A stretch of 41,253 bases of DNA from positions 18,258-59,510 of the forward strand of contig NZ_BBPP01000049.1 of assembly GCF_000787835.1 (NCBI RefSeq). The letters are read 5' to 3'. The translations under genes were made by a program, and so were the position numbers. Shown piece after piece: positions 1 to 8,409 of this stretch (positions within the stretch are counted from its first letter, which is position 1; every line of letters begins with the position of its first letter). The notes beneath the pieces are model-generated. The model did no database searches, was not told the origin of the DNA, and worked only from the letters and a program-made list of their open reading frames with translations. This DNA comes from Streptacidiphilus melanogenes. GTDB lineage: Bacteria > Actinomycetota > Actinomycetes > Streptomycetales > Streptomycetaceae.

Positions 1-782
1 CCGCCGCGCCCGCGGCGGAGGCGGCGCTGCCGGTACTGCCGCGGCTGGCGGGCGAGCGGCTCACGGCGCGGGACGTCACCCGGCGCTTCGCGGGCGTGAC
101 GGCCGTGGACGGAGTGACCCTGGCCGTGCCGCCGGGCCGGATCACGGCGCTGACCGGCCCGAACGGGGCCGGGAAGTCCACGCTGTTCGACTGCCTGAGC
201 GGCGCGGGTCGCCCGGACGGGGGCCAGGTGCTGCTCGGCGGCCGGGACATCACCCGCCTGCCCGAGCACGCCCGTGCCCGGCTGGGCCTGGCCCGCACCT
301 TCCAGCAGCTCGCCGTCTTCCCCGGGCTGACCGTGGCGGACAACATCCGCGTCGGCGCGGAGCAGGCCGCTTCCGGGCGGCTGACCTCCTCCGCCGTCGA
401 GGAGACCGATGCGGTGCTGCGGCTGCTGGGCCTCGCCGCCCTGCGCGACCACGCGGCCGCGGACCTGCCGACGGGCACGCTGCGGCTGGTCGAGCTCGGC
501 CGGGCGCTGGCCATGGCTCCGACGGCGCTGCTGCTGGACGAGCCGGCGGCCGGTCTGGATCAGCGCGAGACGGCGCTGCTGGTGGAGCTGCTGCATCGGC
601 TGGCCGACGGCGGCCTCGCGCTGCTGCTCGTCGAGCACGATCGGGAGCTGGTGGACGAACTGGCCAACGGCGTGCACGTGATGCGGGCCGGGCGGGCACA
701 GTTCCAGGGCGGCCGGGTGCCGGGCGGGGTCAGTGGTTCGGGCGGGGTCAGTGGTTCGGGCGGGGTGCCGCATGGCGCTTGA
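1..782 (+). CDS. Branched-chain amino acid-type ABC transporter ATPase (LivG-like), 5' end missing, probable permease fusion
   Basis: The reading frame is open to the left edge (first full codon at 3), so only the C-terminal part is seen. An Ala/Pro/Leu-rich linker leads directly into the nucleotide-binding domain (LTARDVTRRFAGV). Walker A is GPNGAGKS (156-179), Walker B is ALLLDEPAAGLD and the H-loop is LLVEHD. The signature motif is degenerate (LPTGT in place of LSGGQ). The uninterrupted upstream frame suggests a LivM-LivG permease-ATPase fusion, a known actinobacterial arrangement, but the permease part is outside the window. The C-terminus is a Gly/Ser/Val tail encoded by an 18-bp tandem repeat. 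It energises import through the inner membrane together with the LivF-like ATPase encoded next, which it overlaps by 11 bp. Substrate specificity cannot be read from the sequence. Confidence 0.85.
   Translation, partial: AAPAAEAALPVLPRLAGERLTARDVTRRFAGVTAVDGVTLAVPPGRITALTGPNGAGKSTLFDCLSGAGRPDGGQVLLGGRDITRLPEHARARLGLARTFQQLAVFPGLTVADNIRVGAEQAASGRLTSSAVEETDAVLRLLGLAALRDHAAADLPTGTLRLVELGRALAMAPTALLLDEPAAGLDQRETALLVELLHRLADGGLALLLVEHDRELVDELANGVHVMRAGRAQFQGGRVPGGVSGSGGVSGSGGVPHGA
722..757 (+). repeat. Two tandem 18-bp repeats at the 3' end of the LivG-like gene
   Basis: The unit gggcggggtcagtggttc occurs at 722-739 and 740-757, followed by the first half of a third copy. It encodes the GGVSGS tail repeat and lies just upstream of the next gene's start at 772. 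A slippage origin is likely. Confidence 0.8.
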
Positions 783-1461
783 GATCGAGCTGCGCGGGGC
801 GCGGGTGCGGTACGGGCCGTTGGAGGCACTGCACGGCGTGGACCTGGCGGTCCCGGCGGGAGCGATGACGGTGCTCGTCGGGCGGAACGGGAGCGGGCGC
901 AGCACCGCGCTGCACGCGCTGGCGGGTGTGGTGCCGCTGGCGGCGGGGCGGGTGCTCTGGCACGGCCGGGGCGGAGCAGTGGCCGCGCGCGAGATCACCG
1001 CTCTCGACACGTACCGGCGCTCGCGTCTCGGAATCGCACTTCTGTCGGCCGAGCAGGCCGTCTTCCCCTCGCTCACCGTCGCCGAGAACCTCGTCGTCCC
1101 CGGGCCGCTCGGCGGCGGCGTCGAGGCCGGCGTCGAGCTCTTCCCCGAGCTGTCCCGGCTGCTGCCGCGCACGGCCGGCACCCTCTCCGGCGGCGAGCAG
1201 CGCATGGTCGCCCTCTGCCGGGTGCTCACCTCGCCCGCCCGGCTGCTGCTCCTGGACGAGTTCGGCCTGGGCCTGGCCGAGGAGGTGGTGGCCCGCGTGC
1301 ACGCCTCGCTCGCGTCGCTCGTCGCCTCCGGCCGCACGGTGCTGCTGGCCGAGCAGGCCCTGCCGGACGAGGCCGCCTGGGACTACGTCTACGAGCTGCG
1401 CCGCGGCGATGTCGTCGCCGCCCGCGAGCGGCAGGCGCCACCGCCGCTCAGCGGAGCCTGA
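772..1461 (+). CDS. ABC transporter ATP-binding protein (LivF-like) with Arg in Walker A
   Basis: A 229-residue second ATPase of a branched-chain amino acid-type (HAAT) transporter. The start is ATG at 772 (MALEIELRG), where homology to ABC domains begins; the open frame upstream to 733 only encodes the neighbour's repeat in another frame. The signature motif LSGGEQRMVALCRVL is canonical. Walker B is LLLLDEFGLGL, and a Gln (LLAEQ) takes the H-loop place, as is usual for LivF (VEQN). The Walker A is unusual: GRNGSGRS, with Arg43 (codon 898-900) where Lys is expected. It overlaps the LivG-like gene by 11 bp, so the two are translationally coupled. Its 3' end overlaps the convergent gene by 14 bp. 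Family assignment is firm; full ATPase activity is uncertain. Confidence 0.88.
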   Translation: MALEIELRGARVRYGPLEALHGVDLAVPAGAMTVLVGRNGSGRSTALHALAGVVPLAAGRVLWHGRGGAVAAREITALDTYRRSRLGIALLSAEQAVFPSLTVAENLVVPGPLGGGVEAGVELFPELSRLLPRTAGTLSGGEQRMVALCRVLTSPARLLLLDEFGLGLAEEVVARVHASLASLVASGRTVLLAEQALPDEAAWDYVYELRRGDVVAARERQAPPPLSGA

Positions 1462-2125
1462 GCACCGTCCCGGCGACGAGGTCGTCGGGGTGCGGCCCGA
1501 TCAGCGCGCGGTTGCGCGCGTACAGCGCGGGCCAGCCGCCGGGCAGGCGGAACCGGTGCGCGATCGCCACGAGCTGGTCGCCGGGTCGCACCACGTAGCT
1601 GGCCGGGACCGTGACGGGCGGCGTGGGTGTGACGGGCGGCGTGGGTGTCGGGGTCGGCGCGAATGTCGGCGTCGGCGTCGGCGTCGGCGTCGAGGTGGAG
1701 GTCGGCGTCGGCCTGGAGGTGGGGGTGGGGCTCTTGGACGGTTTCGGGGTCGGGCTGTGGGTCGCGCCCACCGGGGGACGGCCCGTCAGGCCGCGGGAGC
1801 AGTTGGGCCAGGCGGACCAGCCCTGCCAGGCGAGGATGGCCTCGGCGACGGCGATCTGCTCGGCCCTGGTGGCGCGGTCGGGGCGTGACGCGTAGCGGCT
1901 GCCGCCGGCCTCGCGCCAGGTCTCCAGGGAGATCTGCAGGCCGCCGTAGTAGCCGTTGCCGGTGGCGATGTGCCAGTGGCCGCTGCTCTCGCACATGGCG
2001 AGCCGGTCCCAGACGCGGCCCGGAACCTGAGCGGACGCGACGTCGGAGACCACCGGCAGCACACAGACCAGCGAGGCCGCACCGATGGCGCCGCCGGTCA
2101 GAAGACGTCGTCGAGCTACGCCCAT
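1448..2125 (-). CDS. Secreted transglycosylase-like (Rpf-type) protein with C-terminal LysM
   Basis: A 225-residue exported cell-wall hydrolase. The N-terminus has an arginine run and a hydrophobic stretch (ARRRLLTGGAIGAASL) ending near ASAQ, so it is a Sec or possibly Tat signal peptide. Residues about 35-110 form the Rpf/transglycosylase fold (WDRLAMCESSGHW, then GYYGGLQIS), with the Glu after Cys the expected catalytic acid. A Thr/Pro linker (PTPTPT) follows. The C-terminal LysM (YVVRPGDQLVAIAHRF to LRLR) should bind peptidoglycan. It lies downstream of rpfA on the same strand, separated by a hairpin terminator, so it probably has its own promoter. Start ATG at 2125. Confidence 0.88.
   Translation of the reverse strand: MGVARRRLLTGGAIGAASLVCVLPVVSDVASAQVPGRVWDRLAMCESSGHWHIATGNGYYGGLQISLETWREAGGSRYASRPDRATRAEQIAVAEAILAWQGWSAWPNCSRGLTGRPPVGATHSPTPKPSKSPTPTSRPTPTSTSTPTPTPTPTFAPTPTPTPPVTPTPPVTVPASYVVRPGDQLVAIAHRFRLPGGWPALYARNRALIGPHPDDLVAGTVLRLR
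1612..1730. repeat. Simple-sequence repeats encoding the Thr/Pro linker
   Basis: Near-perfect 18-bp duplications (gtgacgggcggcgtgggt) are followed by a run of gtcggc hexamers. They encode the TPPV/TPTPT linker of the LysM protein on the minus strand. The length is probably variable between strains. Confidence 0.75.
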
Positions 2126-2158
2126 GGAAGCTGACGGTATGTCGGCTCCCTTCAGGTC

Positions 2159-2176
2159 CGATTGTCATATCAATCG
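2159..2176. promoter_or_regulatory. Inverted repeat upstream of the transglycosylase-LysM gene
   Basis: CGATTG (2159-2164) and CAATCG (2171-2176) flank a 6-bp AT-rich centre, in an AT-rich island 34-51 bp upstream of the start codon at 2125. The position fits a promoter core or an operator. No regulator can be named. Confidence 0.35.
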
Positions 2177-2243
2177 CCACGCCGAGACCTCACTCCCTCG
2201 GCGCAGCCCACATCGGGGACAGCACACCGGGAACAGCACGACG

Positions 2244-2275
2244 GCGCGGCCCACCGCCGAAGCGGTGGACCGCGC
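2244..2275 (-). terminator. Hairpin terminator downstream of rpfA
   Basis: Fourteen-base arms 2244-2257 and 2262-2275 with one G-U wobble form a stem closed, on the minus strand, by a TTCG tetraloop. It lies 40 bp beyond the rpfA stop. There is no U-tract, as is usual for actinobacterial terminators. Confidence 0.75.
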
Positions 2276-2314
2276 TGCTGTCGCTGCTGTCGTCACACGA
2301 CCGAAGACGGAGCC

Positions 2315-3292
<978 letters not shown>

Positions 3293-3298
3293 TCATTC

Positions 3299-3312
3299 GT
3301 GACCTGGCTCAC
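3299..3312. promoter_or_regulatory. Crp-type binding site upstream of rpfA
   Basis: The minus strand reads GTG-AGCCAG-GTCAC, an exact match to the Streptomyces Crp motif GTG-N6-GNCAC (recalled from the literature). It lies about 40 bp upstream of the candidate -35 of rpfA. Confidence 0.6.
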
Positions 3313-3506
3313 AGAAAAGGCCCTCTGAGCCCGCGTGAGGTGCCCCACACGGTAGACAGAGGGTCACCGCGAGACGCTCCCGGGTGACCGAATCGCACCT
3401 CTTTCCCGTGCTCGGAGCACCGGAACCGTGACCCCGACCACATCCGTGCGTTTGTCATCACGGCCGGGCAGTCGCGCTCCGGCCCCCGCGATTCGAGGAG
3501 TCATTC
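3313..3506. other. Rest of the rpfA/hypothetical-gene intergenic region
   Basis: No gene is seen. The segment must hold the promoter of the plus-strand gene at 3507, whose Shine-Dalgarno is GAGGAG at 3495-3500. I found no convincing -35/-10 pair. Confidence 0.4.
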
Positions 3507-4340
3507 GTGCAGCGCATGATCGACGTCAGCGACGAGGTCCGTGCCGAGATCGGTGACGACGAGGCCGACCGCCTGCTGGGCGGTGGCACCGCCCCAGACC
3601 GCTACGACTGCACCTCCTGCCGTGCGCCAGGCGACGTGACGCAGGAGCCGACGGCGACGGTGCTGTTCGTGGGCGAGGAGACGGCGGTGCTGGCCTTCGC
3701 CCACGCCCGGTGCATCCCCTCCCAGGTGGTCGAGGTCTCCGAGGAGCAGTTGCAGGGCGCCGTCCGCAACATCGGCGCGTCGATGGCGCCCGGCGTGGAG
3801 CAGCCGGTGGCGCCCGCGCCCGAGCTGCACGTGCCGGAGTCGGTGCCGAGCCCCGCGGGCGGCCAGGTCGCCCCCGCGGTGCTGGGCGTCACCTGCGGCC
3901 TGGTCCTGTGTCAGGGCACGCCGCGCGCCGCGCTGGTCGTCGAGCCGACGGGGCCGGTGGGCCGCCCCGGGATGAGCATCGGCGAGGACGCGTTCGTGGA
4001 GCTGCTCCAGGAGCACGGCTTCCAGCTGATCCCCGAGGTCGAGCACGCCCCCGCGCAGCTGCGGGGCTGGTCCGTCCTGATGGCGATGGGTCAGCTGCAC
4101 GCCGTCCTCCAGCCCGCGCCCGGCGGCGGCACGAACGCCTGGTGGCAAGCGCACGCCCCGCTCCAGGTCACGGAGGCCTGGCGCAGCGCGGCCTCGCAGC
4201 AGGCGGAGGTCATCATGTACGCCGCACCGCACGGCACGATCGGCCGTCAGCCCCGGGAGGACCTGCTCCGGCACGCCCTCGACAACGGCGCCCGCAAGGG
4301 CCTTCTCCTGGGCGCGACGCTGCCCCTGGCAGGCACCTGA
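3507..4340 (+). CDS. Conserved actinobacterial protein of unknown function
   Basis: A 277-residue soluble protein with no signal peptide or membrane segment. GTG at 3507 is preceded by GAGGAG with 6-nt spacing, which supports it over the ATG at 3516. Near the N-terminus there is YDCTSCRAPG, and 30-40 residues later FAHARC, a C-x2-C ... H-x2-C pattern that could bind zinc. The middle (residues about 90-125) is Pro/Val-rich and the C-terminal half looks globular (GWSVLMAMGQLHAVLQ). I do not recognise a characterised family. It is transcribed away from rpfA, sharing the intergenic region, and is followed by an imperfect hairpin. Confidence 0.75.
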   Translation: MQRMIDVSDEVRAEIGDDEADRLLGGGTAPDRYDCTSCRAPGDVTQEPTATVLFVGEETAVLAFAHARCIPSQVVEVSEEQLQGAVRNIGASMAPGVEQPVAPAPELHVPESVPSPAGGQVAPAVLGVTCGLVLCQGTPRAALVVEPTGPVGRPGMSIGEDAFVELLQEHGFQLIPEVEHAPAQLRGWSVLMAMGQLHAVLQPAPGGGTNAWWQAHAPLQVTEAWRSAASQQAEVIMYAAPHGTIGRQPREDLLRHALDNGARKGLLLGATLPLAGT

Positions 4341-4349
4341 ACCGAACAA

Positions 4350-4400
4350 CCACTGGCCTGCGGATGGTCCTCGACCCACGGGTCATCCGCACTCCGGTGG
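4350..4400 (+). terminator. Imperfect hairpin after the 277-residue gene
   Basis: Arms 4350-4366 and 4384-4400 pair at 14 of 17 positions, starting 10 bp after the stop at 4340. Confidence 0.5.
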
Positions 4401-4503
4401 CTGCCCGCGCCCATGCGACGGGGCCGCGAATCGGCAGAGCCCCGCGCCCCTAAAGGTTGCAGCGAACCCGCATCTTGGAGGCTGATGTCTCGTTGGCCAT
4501 GGC

Positions 4504-4788
4504 GTGCAAGCCTTCGAGACCTACCCCACCACTCCCCGCCTCGCCTGGCCCGCCACGACCGCGATTCCGGCCATGCGGCCGGCGTTCGAGCGCGGCGCCG
4601 AGCGGGACACGCCCATCTACGACGCGCTCTACGCCGAGTTCCGGCGGCTCTTCCGGTCCTTGCCCGGGGACCGCACCGGTGAGGAGAACTTCAAGCTCCC
4701 CTACTTCGCCGACTTCGGCTCCCCCCACACCCCGCAGGCGCCCGGGCGGCACCGCAGCCGGCTCTCGCTGCCGCCCGGGTCGGTGTGA
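4504..4788 (+). CDS. Small conserved protein of unknown function
   Basis: A 94-residue frame with a protein-like core (DTPIYDALYAEFRRLFRSLP, then GDRTGEENFKLPYF), rich in charged and aromatic residues and reminiscent of small hypothetical proteins common in Streptomyces. The start is uncertain: GTG at 4504 gives the full length, while ATG at 4573 (MRPAFERGAERD) gives 71 residues and excludes a less protein-like leader. Neither has a strong Shine-Dalgarno. It is convergent with der, with only 3 bp between the two stop codons, and its last 16 codons contain der's hairpin. Confidence 0.6.
   Translation: MQAFETYPTTPRLAWPATTAIPAMRPAFERGAERDTPIYDALYAEFRRLFRSLPGDRTGEENFKLPYFADFGSPHTPQAPGRHRSRLSLPPGSV
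4741..4779 (-). terminator. Terminator hairpin of der, inside the neighbouring coding end
   Basis: Perfect 11-bp arms CCCGGGCGGCA (4741-4751) and TGCCGCCCGGG (4769-4779) lie 12 bp beyond the der stop. They fall within the last codons of the convergent small gene. Confidence 0.6.
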
Positions 4789-4791
4789 GGG

Positions 4792-6255
4792 CTACTTCTT
4801 CTTGGCGTTGCGCTTCTCGCGCACCCGGACCGAGATCGAGATCGGGGTGCCGACGAAGCCGAACTCCTCGCGCAGGCGGCGCTCGATGAACCGTCGGTAG
4901 CCCGCCTCGATGAAGCCGGAGGCGAACAGCACGAAGCGCGGGGGCTTCGTGCCGGCCTGGGTGCCGAAGAGGATGCGAGGCTGCTTGCCACCGCGCACGG
5001 GGTGCGGGTGGGCGGCCACCAGCTCGCCGAGGAACGCGTTGAGGCGACCCGTCGGGACACGGGTCTCCCAGCCCTCCAGCGCGGCCTCGATCGCCGGGAC
5101 GAGCTTCTCCATGTGCCGGCCGGTGCGGGCGGAGACGTTGACCCGGGGCGCCCACTGGACCTGGACCAGGTCCTGCTCGATCTCGCGCTCGAGGTAGTAG
5201 CGGCGCTCCTCGTCGAGGCGGTCCCACTTGTTGTAGGCGATGACGACCGCGCGACCGGCCTCGACGGCCATGGAGATGATGCGGGTGTCCTGCTCGGCGA
5301 GGGACTCGCTGGCGTCGACGAGGACGACGGCGACCTCCGCCTTCTCCAGCGCCGCCGCGGTGCGCAGCGAGGCGTAGAAGTCCGCGCCCGCGGTCTGGTG
5401 GACGCGGCGGCGGATGCCGGCGGTGTCGATGAACTTCCAGGTCTTGCCGCCGAGGGTGATCATCTCGTCGACCGGGTCGCGGGTGGTGCCCGCGAGCTCG
5501 TTGACGACCACGCGGTCCTCGCCGGCGACCTTGTTGAGCAGGCTGGACTTGCCGACGTTCGGGCGGCCGATCAGGGCGACGCGGCGCGGACCGCCGAGGA
5601 CCTGGACGCCGAACTGCTGCTGCGGCGCCTCGGGCAGTGCCTCCAGGACGGCGTCGAGCATGTCGCCGGAGCCACGGCCGTGCAGGGCGGAGACGGGGTA
5701 GGGCTCGCCGAGGCCGAGGTTCCACAGCGCGGCGGCGTCGGCCTCGGCGGAGGGGCCGTCGACCTTGTTGGCGCAGAGCACCACGGGTTTGCCGGAGCGG
5801 CGGATCAGCTTGACCAGGGCGTCGTCGGTGTCGGTCGCGCCGACGACGGCGTCGACGACGAACAGGACGGCGTCGGCGGCCTCGATGCCCTGCTCGGCCT
5901 GCTGGGCGACCAGGCCCTCCAGGCCCAGCGCGTCGATCTCCCAGCCGCCCGTGTCGACGACCTTGAACCTGCGGCCGTTCCAGTTGGCGTCGTAGCTGAC
6001 CCGGTCGCGGGTCACGCCGGGACGGTCCTCGACGACCGCCTCGCGGCGGCCGATGATGCGGTTGACCAGGGTGGACTTGCCGACGTTCGGGCGGCCGACG
6101 ACGGCGAGCACGGGCATCGGCGTGTGGTCCTCGTCGAGGTTGCCGATCTCGTCGAGACCGAAGCCCTCCTCCTCGGCGAGCTGCATGAACTCTGCGTACT
6201 CGACGTCGCCCAGCTCGCCGTGCCCGGCCACGTGCCCGACGTTCTCGTTACTCAT
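4792..6255 (-). CDS. der: Ribosome biogenesis GTPase Der (EngA)
   Basis: A 487-residue double GTPase needed for 50S subunit assembly. After an acidic N-terminal extension of about 46 residues there are two G domains, each with a GRPNVGKS P-loop (residues about 54-61 and 226-233), switch II motifs DTGG and DTAG, and NKVD and NKWD specificity motifs. A KH-like domain ends the protein, with a basic KRNAKKK-type tail (NAKKK). ATG at 6255 ([11 protein letters not shown]) is the start; the frame upstream to 7521 is only an open shadow across cmk. It follows cmk by 68 bp, the usual actinobacterial neighbour. Confidence 0.97.
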   Translation of the reverse strand: MSNENVGHVAGHGELGDVEYAEFMQLAEEEGFGLDEIGNLDEDHTPMPVLAVVGRPNVGKSTLVNRIIGRREAVVEDRPGVTRDRVSYDANWNGRRFKVVDTGGWEIDALGLEGLVAQQAEQGIEAADAVLFVVDAVVGATDTDDALVKLIRRSGKPVVLCANKVDGPSAEADAAALWNLGLGEPYPVSALHGRGSGDMLDAVLEALPEAPQQQFGVQVLGGPRRVALIGRPNVGKSSLLNKVAGEDRVVVNELAGTTRDPVDEMITLGGKTWKFIDTAGIRRRVHQTAGADFYASLRTAAALEKAEVAVVLVDASESLAEQDTRIISMAVEAGRAVVIAYNKWDRLDEERRYYLEREIEQDLVQVQWAPRVNVSARTGRHMEKLVPAIEAALEGWETRVPTGRLNAFLGELVAAHPHPVRGGKQPRILFGTQAGTKPPRFVLFASGFIEAGYRRFIERRLREEFGFVGTPISISVRVREKRNAKKK

Positions 6256-6323
6256 GTGCGCGGTGCCAACTCTCGTGTTCGGCTGTCTGGTGGCGTGTGG
6301 GGGCTGCGTGACCTCGGAGAGGC

Positions 6324-7022
6324 TCAGCCCAGCCGGGCGGCGGCGCGCTCGCGCACCAGCCCGATGATGTGCGTGATGACCTGCTCGGGGCTCATCTCGC
6401 TGGTGTCGACCTCGACGGCGTCGTCGGCCTTGCGCAGCGGCGCGGTGGCGCGGCCGGAGTCCGCGGCGTCGCGGCGGTTGATGTCGGCCAGGATGGCGGC
6501 TATCTCGTGCGGGTCGCTGACCCCGAGCTGCGCGGCCCGACGGGACGCGCGGGTCTCGGCGGACGCGGTGAGGAAGACCTTGAGGTCGGCCCCGGGGAAG
6601 ACGACGGTGCCCATGTCGCGCCCCTCGGCGACGATGCCGCGCCCCGCGGCGAGCGCGGAGGCGCGCTGCAGCTCGACCATCCTGGTCCGCACCTCGGGCA
6701 CGGCGCTGACCGCGCTGACGGCCGCGGTGACGGCCTGCTCGCGGATCGGGCCGGAGACGTCGACGCCGTCGACCGTGATGGTGGGGCCGTCGGCGTCGGT
6801 GCCGGAGACGACGTGGGGCTTGTCGGCGGCGACCGCCACCGCGCCCGCGTCGTCGACGTCGACCTCGTTGGCCAGCATCCAGAACGTGACGGCCCGGTAC
6901 ATCGCGCCGGTGTCCAGGAAGCTCAGGCCCAGGCGCGCGGCGATCTCCCGCGAGACGGTCGACTTTCCGGTGCCGGCGGGGCCGTCGAGCACGACGACGA
7001 CCGGGGCAGAGGAGTTGTCCAC
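6324..7022 (-). CDS. cmk: Cytidylate kinase
   Basis: A 232-residue kinase that phosphorylates CMP and dCMP with ATP in the cytosol. The P-loop GPAGTGKS is at residues 14-21, followed by [17 protein letters not shown], the NMP-binding signature of Cmk, and later [21 protein letters not shown]. Length is normal. The start is GTG at 7022 with an AAGGAAG Shine-Dalgarno. It lies between tyrA and der on the same strand, 101 bp after tyrA. Confidence 0.96.
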   Translation of the reverse strand: MDNSSAPVVVVLDGPAGTGKSTVSREIAARLGLSFLDTGAMYRAVTFWMLANEVDVDDAGAVAVAADKPHVVSGTDADGPTITVDGVDVSGPIREQAVTAAVSAVSAVPEVRTRMVELQRASALAAGRGIVAEGRDMGTVVFPGADLKVFLTASAETRASRRAAQLGVSDPHEIAAILADINRRDAADSGRATAPLRKADDAVEVDTSEMSPEQVITHIIGLVRERAAARLG

Positions 7023-7039
7023 GGGGCGGCTTCCTTAAC

Positions 7040-7063
7040 GACGTGGGGGCGTGGGTCCACGTC
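7040..7063. other. Short hairpin in the tyrA-cmk gap
   Basis: Arms GACGTGG (7040-7046) and CCACGTC (7057-7063) have a 10-nt loop. The hairpin lies about 60 bp beyond the tyrA stop and 18 bp before the cmk start. It could be a weak terminator or attenuator. Confidence 0.3.
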
Positions 7064-7123
7064 AAGGTTACCGTCCGCGACCACCCGTCCGGCCGCTTCC
7101 GGCTCACGGCCGCCAGAAGCCGG

Positions 7124-8206
7124 TCAGCGCAGGTGCCAGCCGTGCTCGCGCAGGGCCGCGGAGAGGCCCGGTACCGCGACCGGGGCGATGCTGAGCTTGA
7201 CCAGACCGGCCTGCTGGCCGGTGGAGTGCTCGATGGCGACGTCCTCGATGTTGACCCCGGCGCGGCCGGCGTCGGCGAAGAGACGCGCGAGCTCGCCCGG
7301 CTGGTCGCCGATGAGGACGGTGACCTCCTCGTACCGGGTGGGCGGCGCCCCGTGCTTGCCGGGGATCCTGGCCCGCCCCGCGTTGCCGCGGCGCAGCACG
7401 TCCTCGACGGCGACGGCGCCCTCGCCGCGCTTGTCCTCGTCGGCGGCCTGCAGGGCGCGCAGCCCCGCGACGGCGCCGGTGAGGTCGGTGGCGAGGTCCT
7501 CCAGGGTGTCGGCGACGGCACCCGCGTTGGCGCTGAGGATCTCCACCCACATCGCCGGGTTCGACCCGGCGATCCGGGTGGTGTCCCGGATGCCGGGCCC
7601 GGCCAGGCGCACCGCGTTCTCGGCGGCGTGCTCCAGCCGCGCCGCGACCAGGGAGGCGACGACCTGCGGAGTGTGCGAGACGAGCGCGACGGCGCGGTCG
7701 TGGGCGGCGGCGTCCATCAGGACGGGGACGGCCCCGCACAGGGCGACGAGCTCGAGCACGGCGTTGAGGGTGTCGGTGGAGGTGTCCGGCAGGGGCGTGA
7801 GCACCCAGGTGCGGCCGTCGAAGAGGTCGGGGCGGGCGGCGAGGGGCCCGCTGCGCTCGGCGCCGGCCATCGGGTGGCTGCCGACGTAACTGGTGGTGTC
7901 GCACCCCAGCGCGACGACGTCCTGCCGGGGACCGTCCTTGACGCTGGCCACGTCGGTGTAGGCGCGGGCGAGGCCCTCACGTTGCGCGTCGGCGAGGACG
8001 CGTCCGACGAGCGCGGGCGGGACGGCGATGATCGCCAGGTCGACGGGCCCGGTGGGCGGCTCGGTGGTGCCGGCTCCCAGCGACGCCGCCGTGCGGGCCG
8101 CGTCGGGGTCCGCGTCGCGCAGGTGGACCGTCATCCCGCGCTCGCTGAGCGCGAGGGCTGCGGAGGTGCCGATCAGTCCGGTGCCGATCACGACGGCGGT
8201 GCGCAT
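7124..8206 (-). CDS. tyrA: Prephenate dehydrogenase with C-terminal ACT domain
   Basis: A 360-residue enzyme that oxidises prephenate to 4-hydroxyphenylpyruvate in tyrosine synthesis. The Rossmann motif GTGLIGTS is at residues 8-15. The catalytic-site motif [12 protein letters not shown] follows in the middle. The C-terminus (about residues 285-360, [19 protein letters not shown]) is an ACT domain, the usual amino-acid sensor for feedback control. It is an NAD-type monofunctional enzyme: no chorismate mutase domain is fused, and none is encoded nearby. It leads the tyrA, cmk, der series. Start ATG at 8206. Confidence 0.95.
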   Translation of the reverse strand: MRTAVVIGTGLIGTSAALALSERGMTVHLRDADPDAARTAASLGAGTTEPPTGPVDLAIIAVPPALVGRVLADAQREGLARAYTDVASVKDGPRQDVVALGCDTTSYVGSHPMAGAERSGPLAARPDLFDGRTWVLTPLPDTSTDTLNAVLELVALCGAVPVLMDAAAHDRAVALVSHTPQVVASLVAARLEHAAENAVRLAGPGIRDTTRIAGSNPAMWVEILSANAGAVADTLEDLATDLTGAVAGLRALQAADEDKRGEGAVAVEDVLRRGNAGRARIPGKHGAPPTRYEEVTVLIGDQPGELARLFADAGRAGVNIEDVAIEHSTGQQAGLVKLSIAPVAVPGLSAALREHGWHLR

Positions 8207-8281
8207 GCGGGGTACGTCCTGTCGGTCTCTGTGGTCCCTACGTGGACATCATCGCCGATCTTGGCCGACGGCGTCGCGGCG

Positions 8282-8317
8282 GCCGATCGGATCGTGGCGC
8301 AGTCCGATCCGATCGGC
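8282..8317. promoter_or_regulatory. 13-bp perfect inverted repeat upstream of tyrA
   Basis: GCCGATCGGATCG (8282-8294) and CGATCCGATCGGC (8305-8317) are separated by 10 bp. The element lies 76 bp upstream of the tyrA start and 93 bp beyond the stop of the peptidase gene. It is either an operator for tyrA or a terminator of the upstream gene; no T-run follows on either strand. Confidence 0.55.
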
Positions 8318-8409
8318 GAAGCCGCAGACCGCCACCGTAACGGGGCGGATACCGTGCGGAAACTTCTGTCCGCTGGGCAAGACGGGACGGCCTCGGGGGT
8401 CAGGTGGCG

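Noticed and set aside
1665-1700. Run of gtcggc hexamers as a possible CRISPR or regulatory repeat
   Set aside because: It is coding low complexity (Thr/Pro linker), with no spacers.
4411-4455. gagccccgcgcccct half site resembling the repeat at 23921
   Set aside because: There is only a short match and no partner arm.
6256-7521. Open frame continuing upstream of der (total 909 codons)
   Set aside because: It runs through cmk in another frame with Arg/Pro-rich composition; homology to Der starts at 6255.
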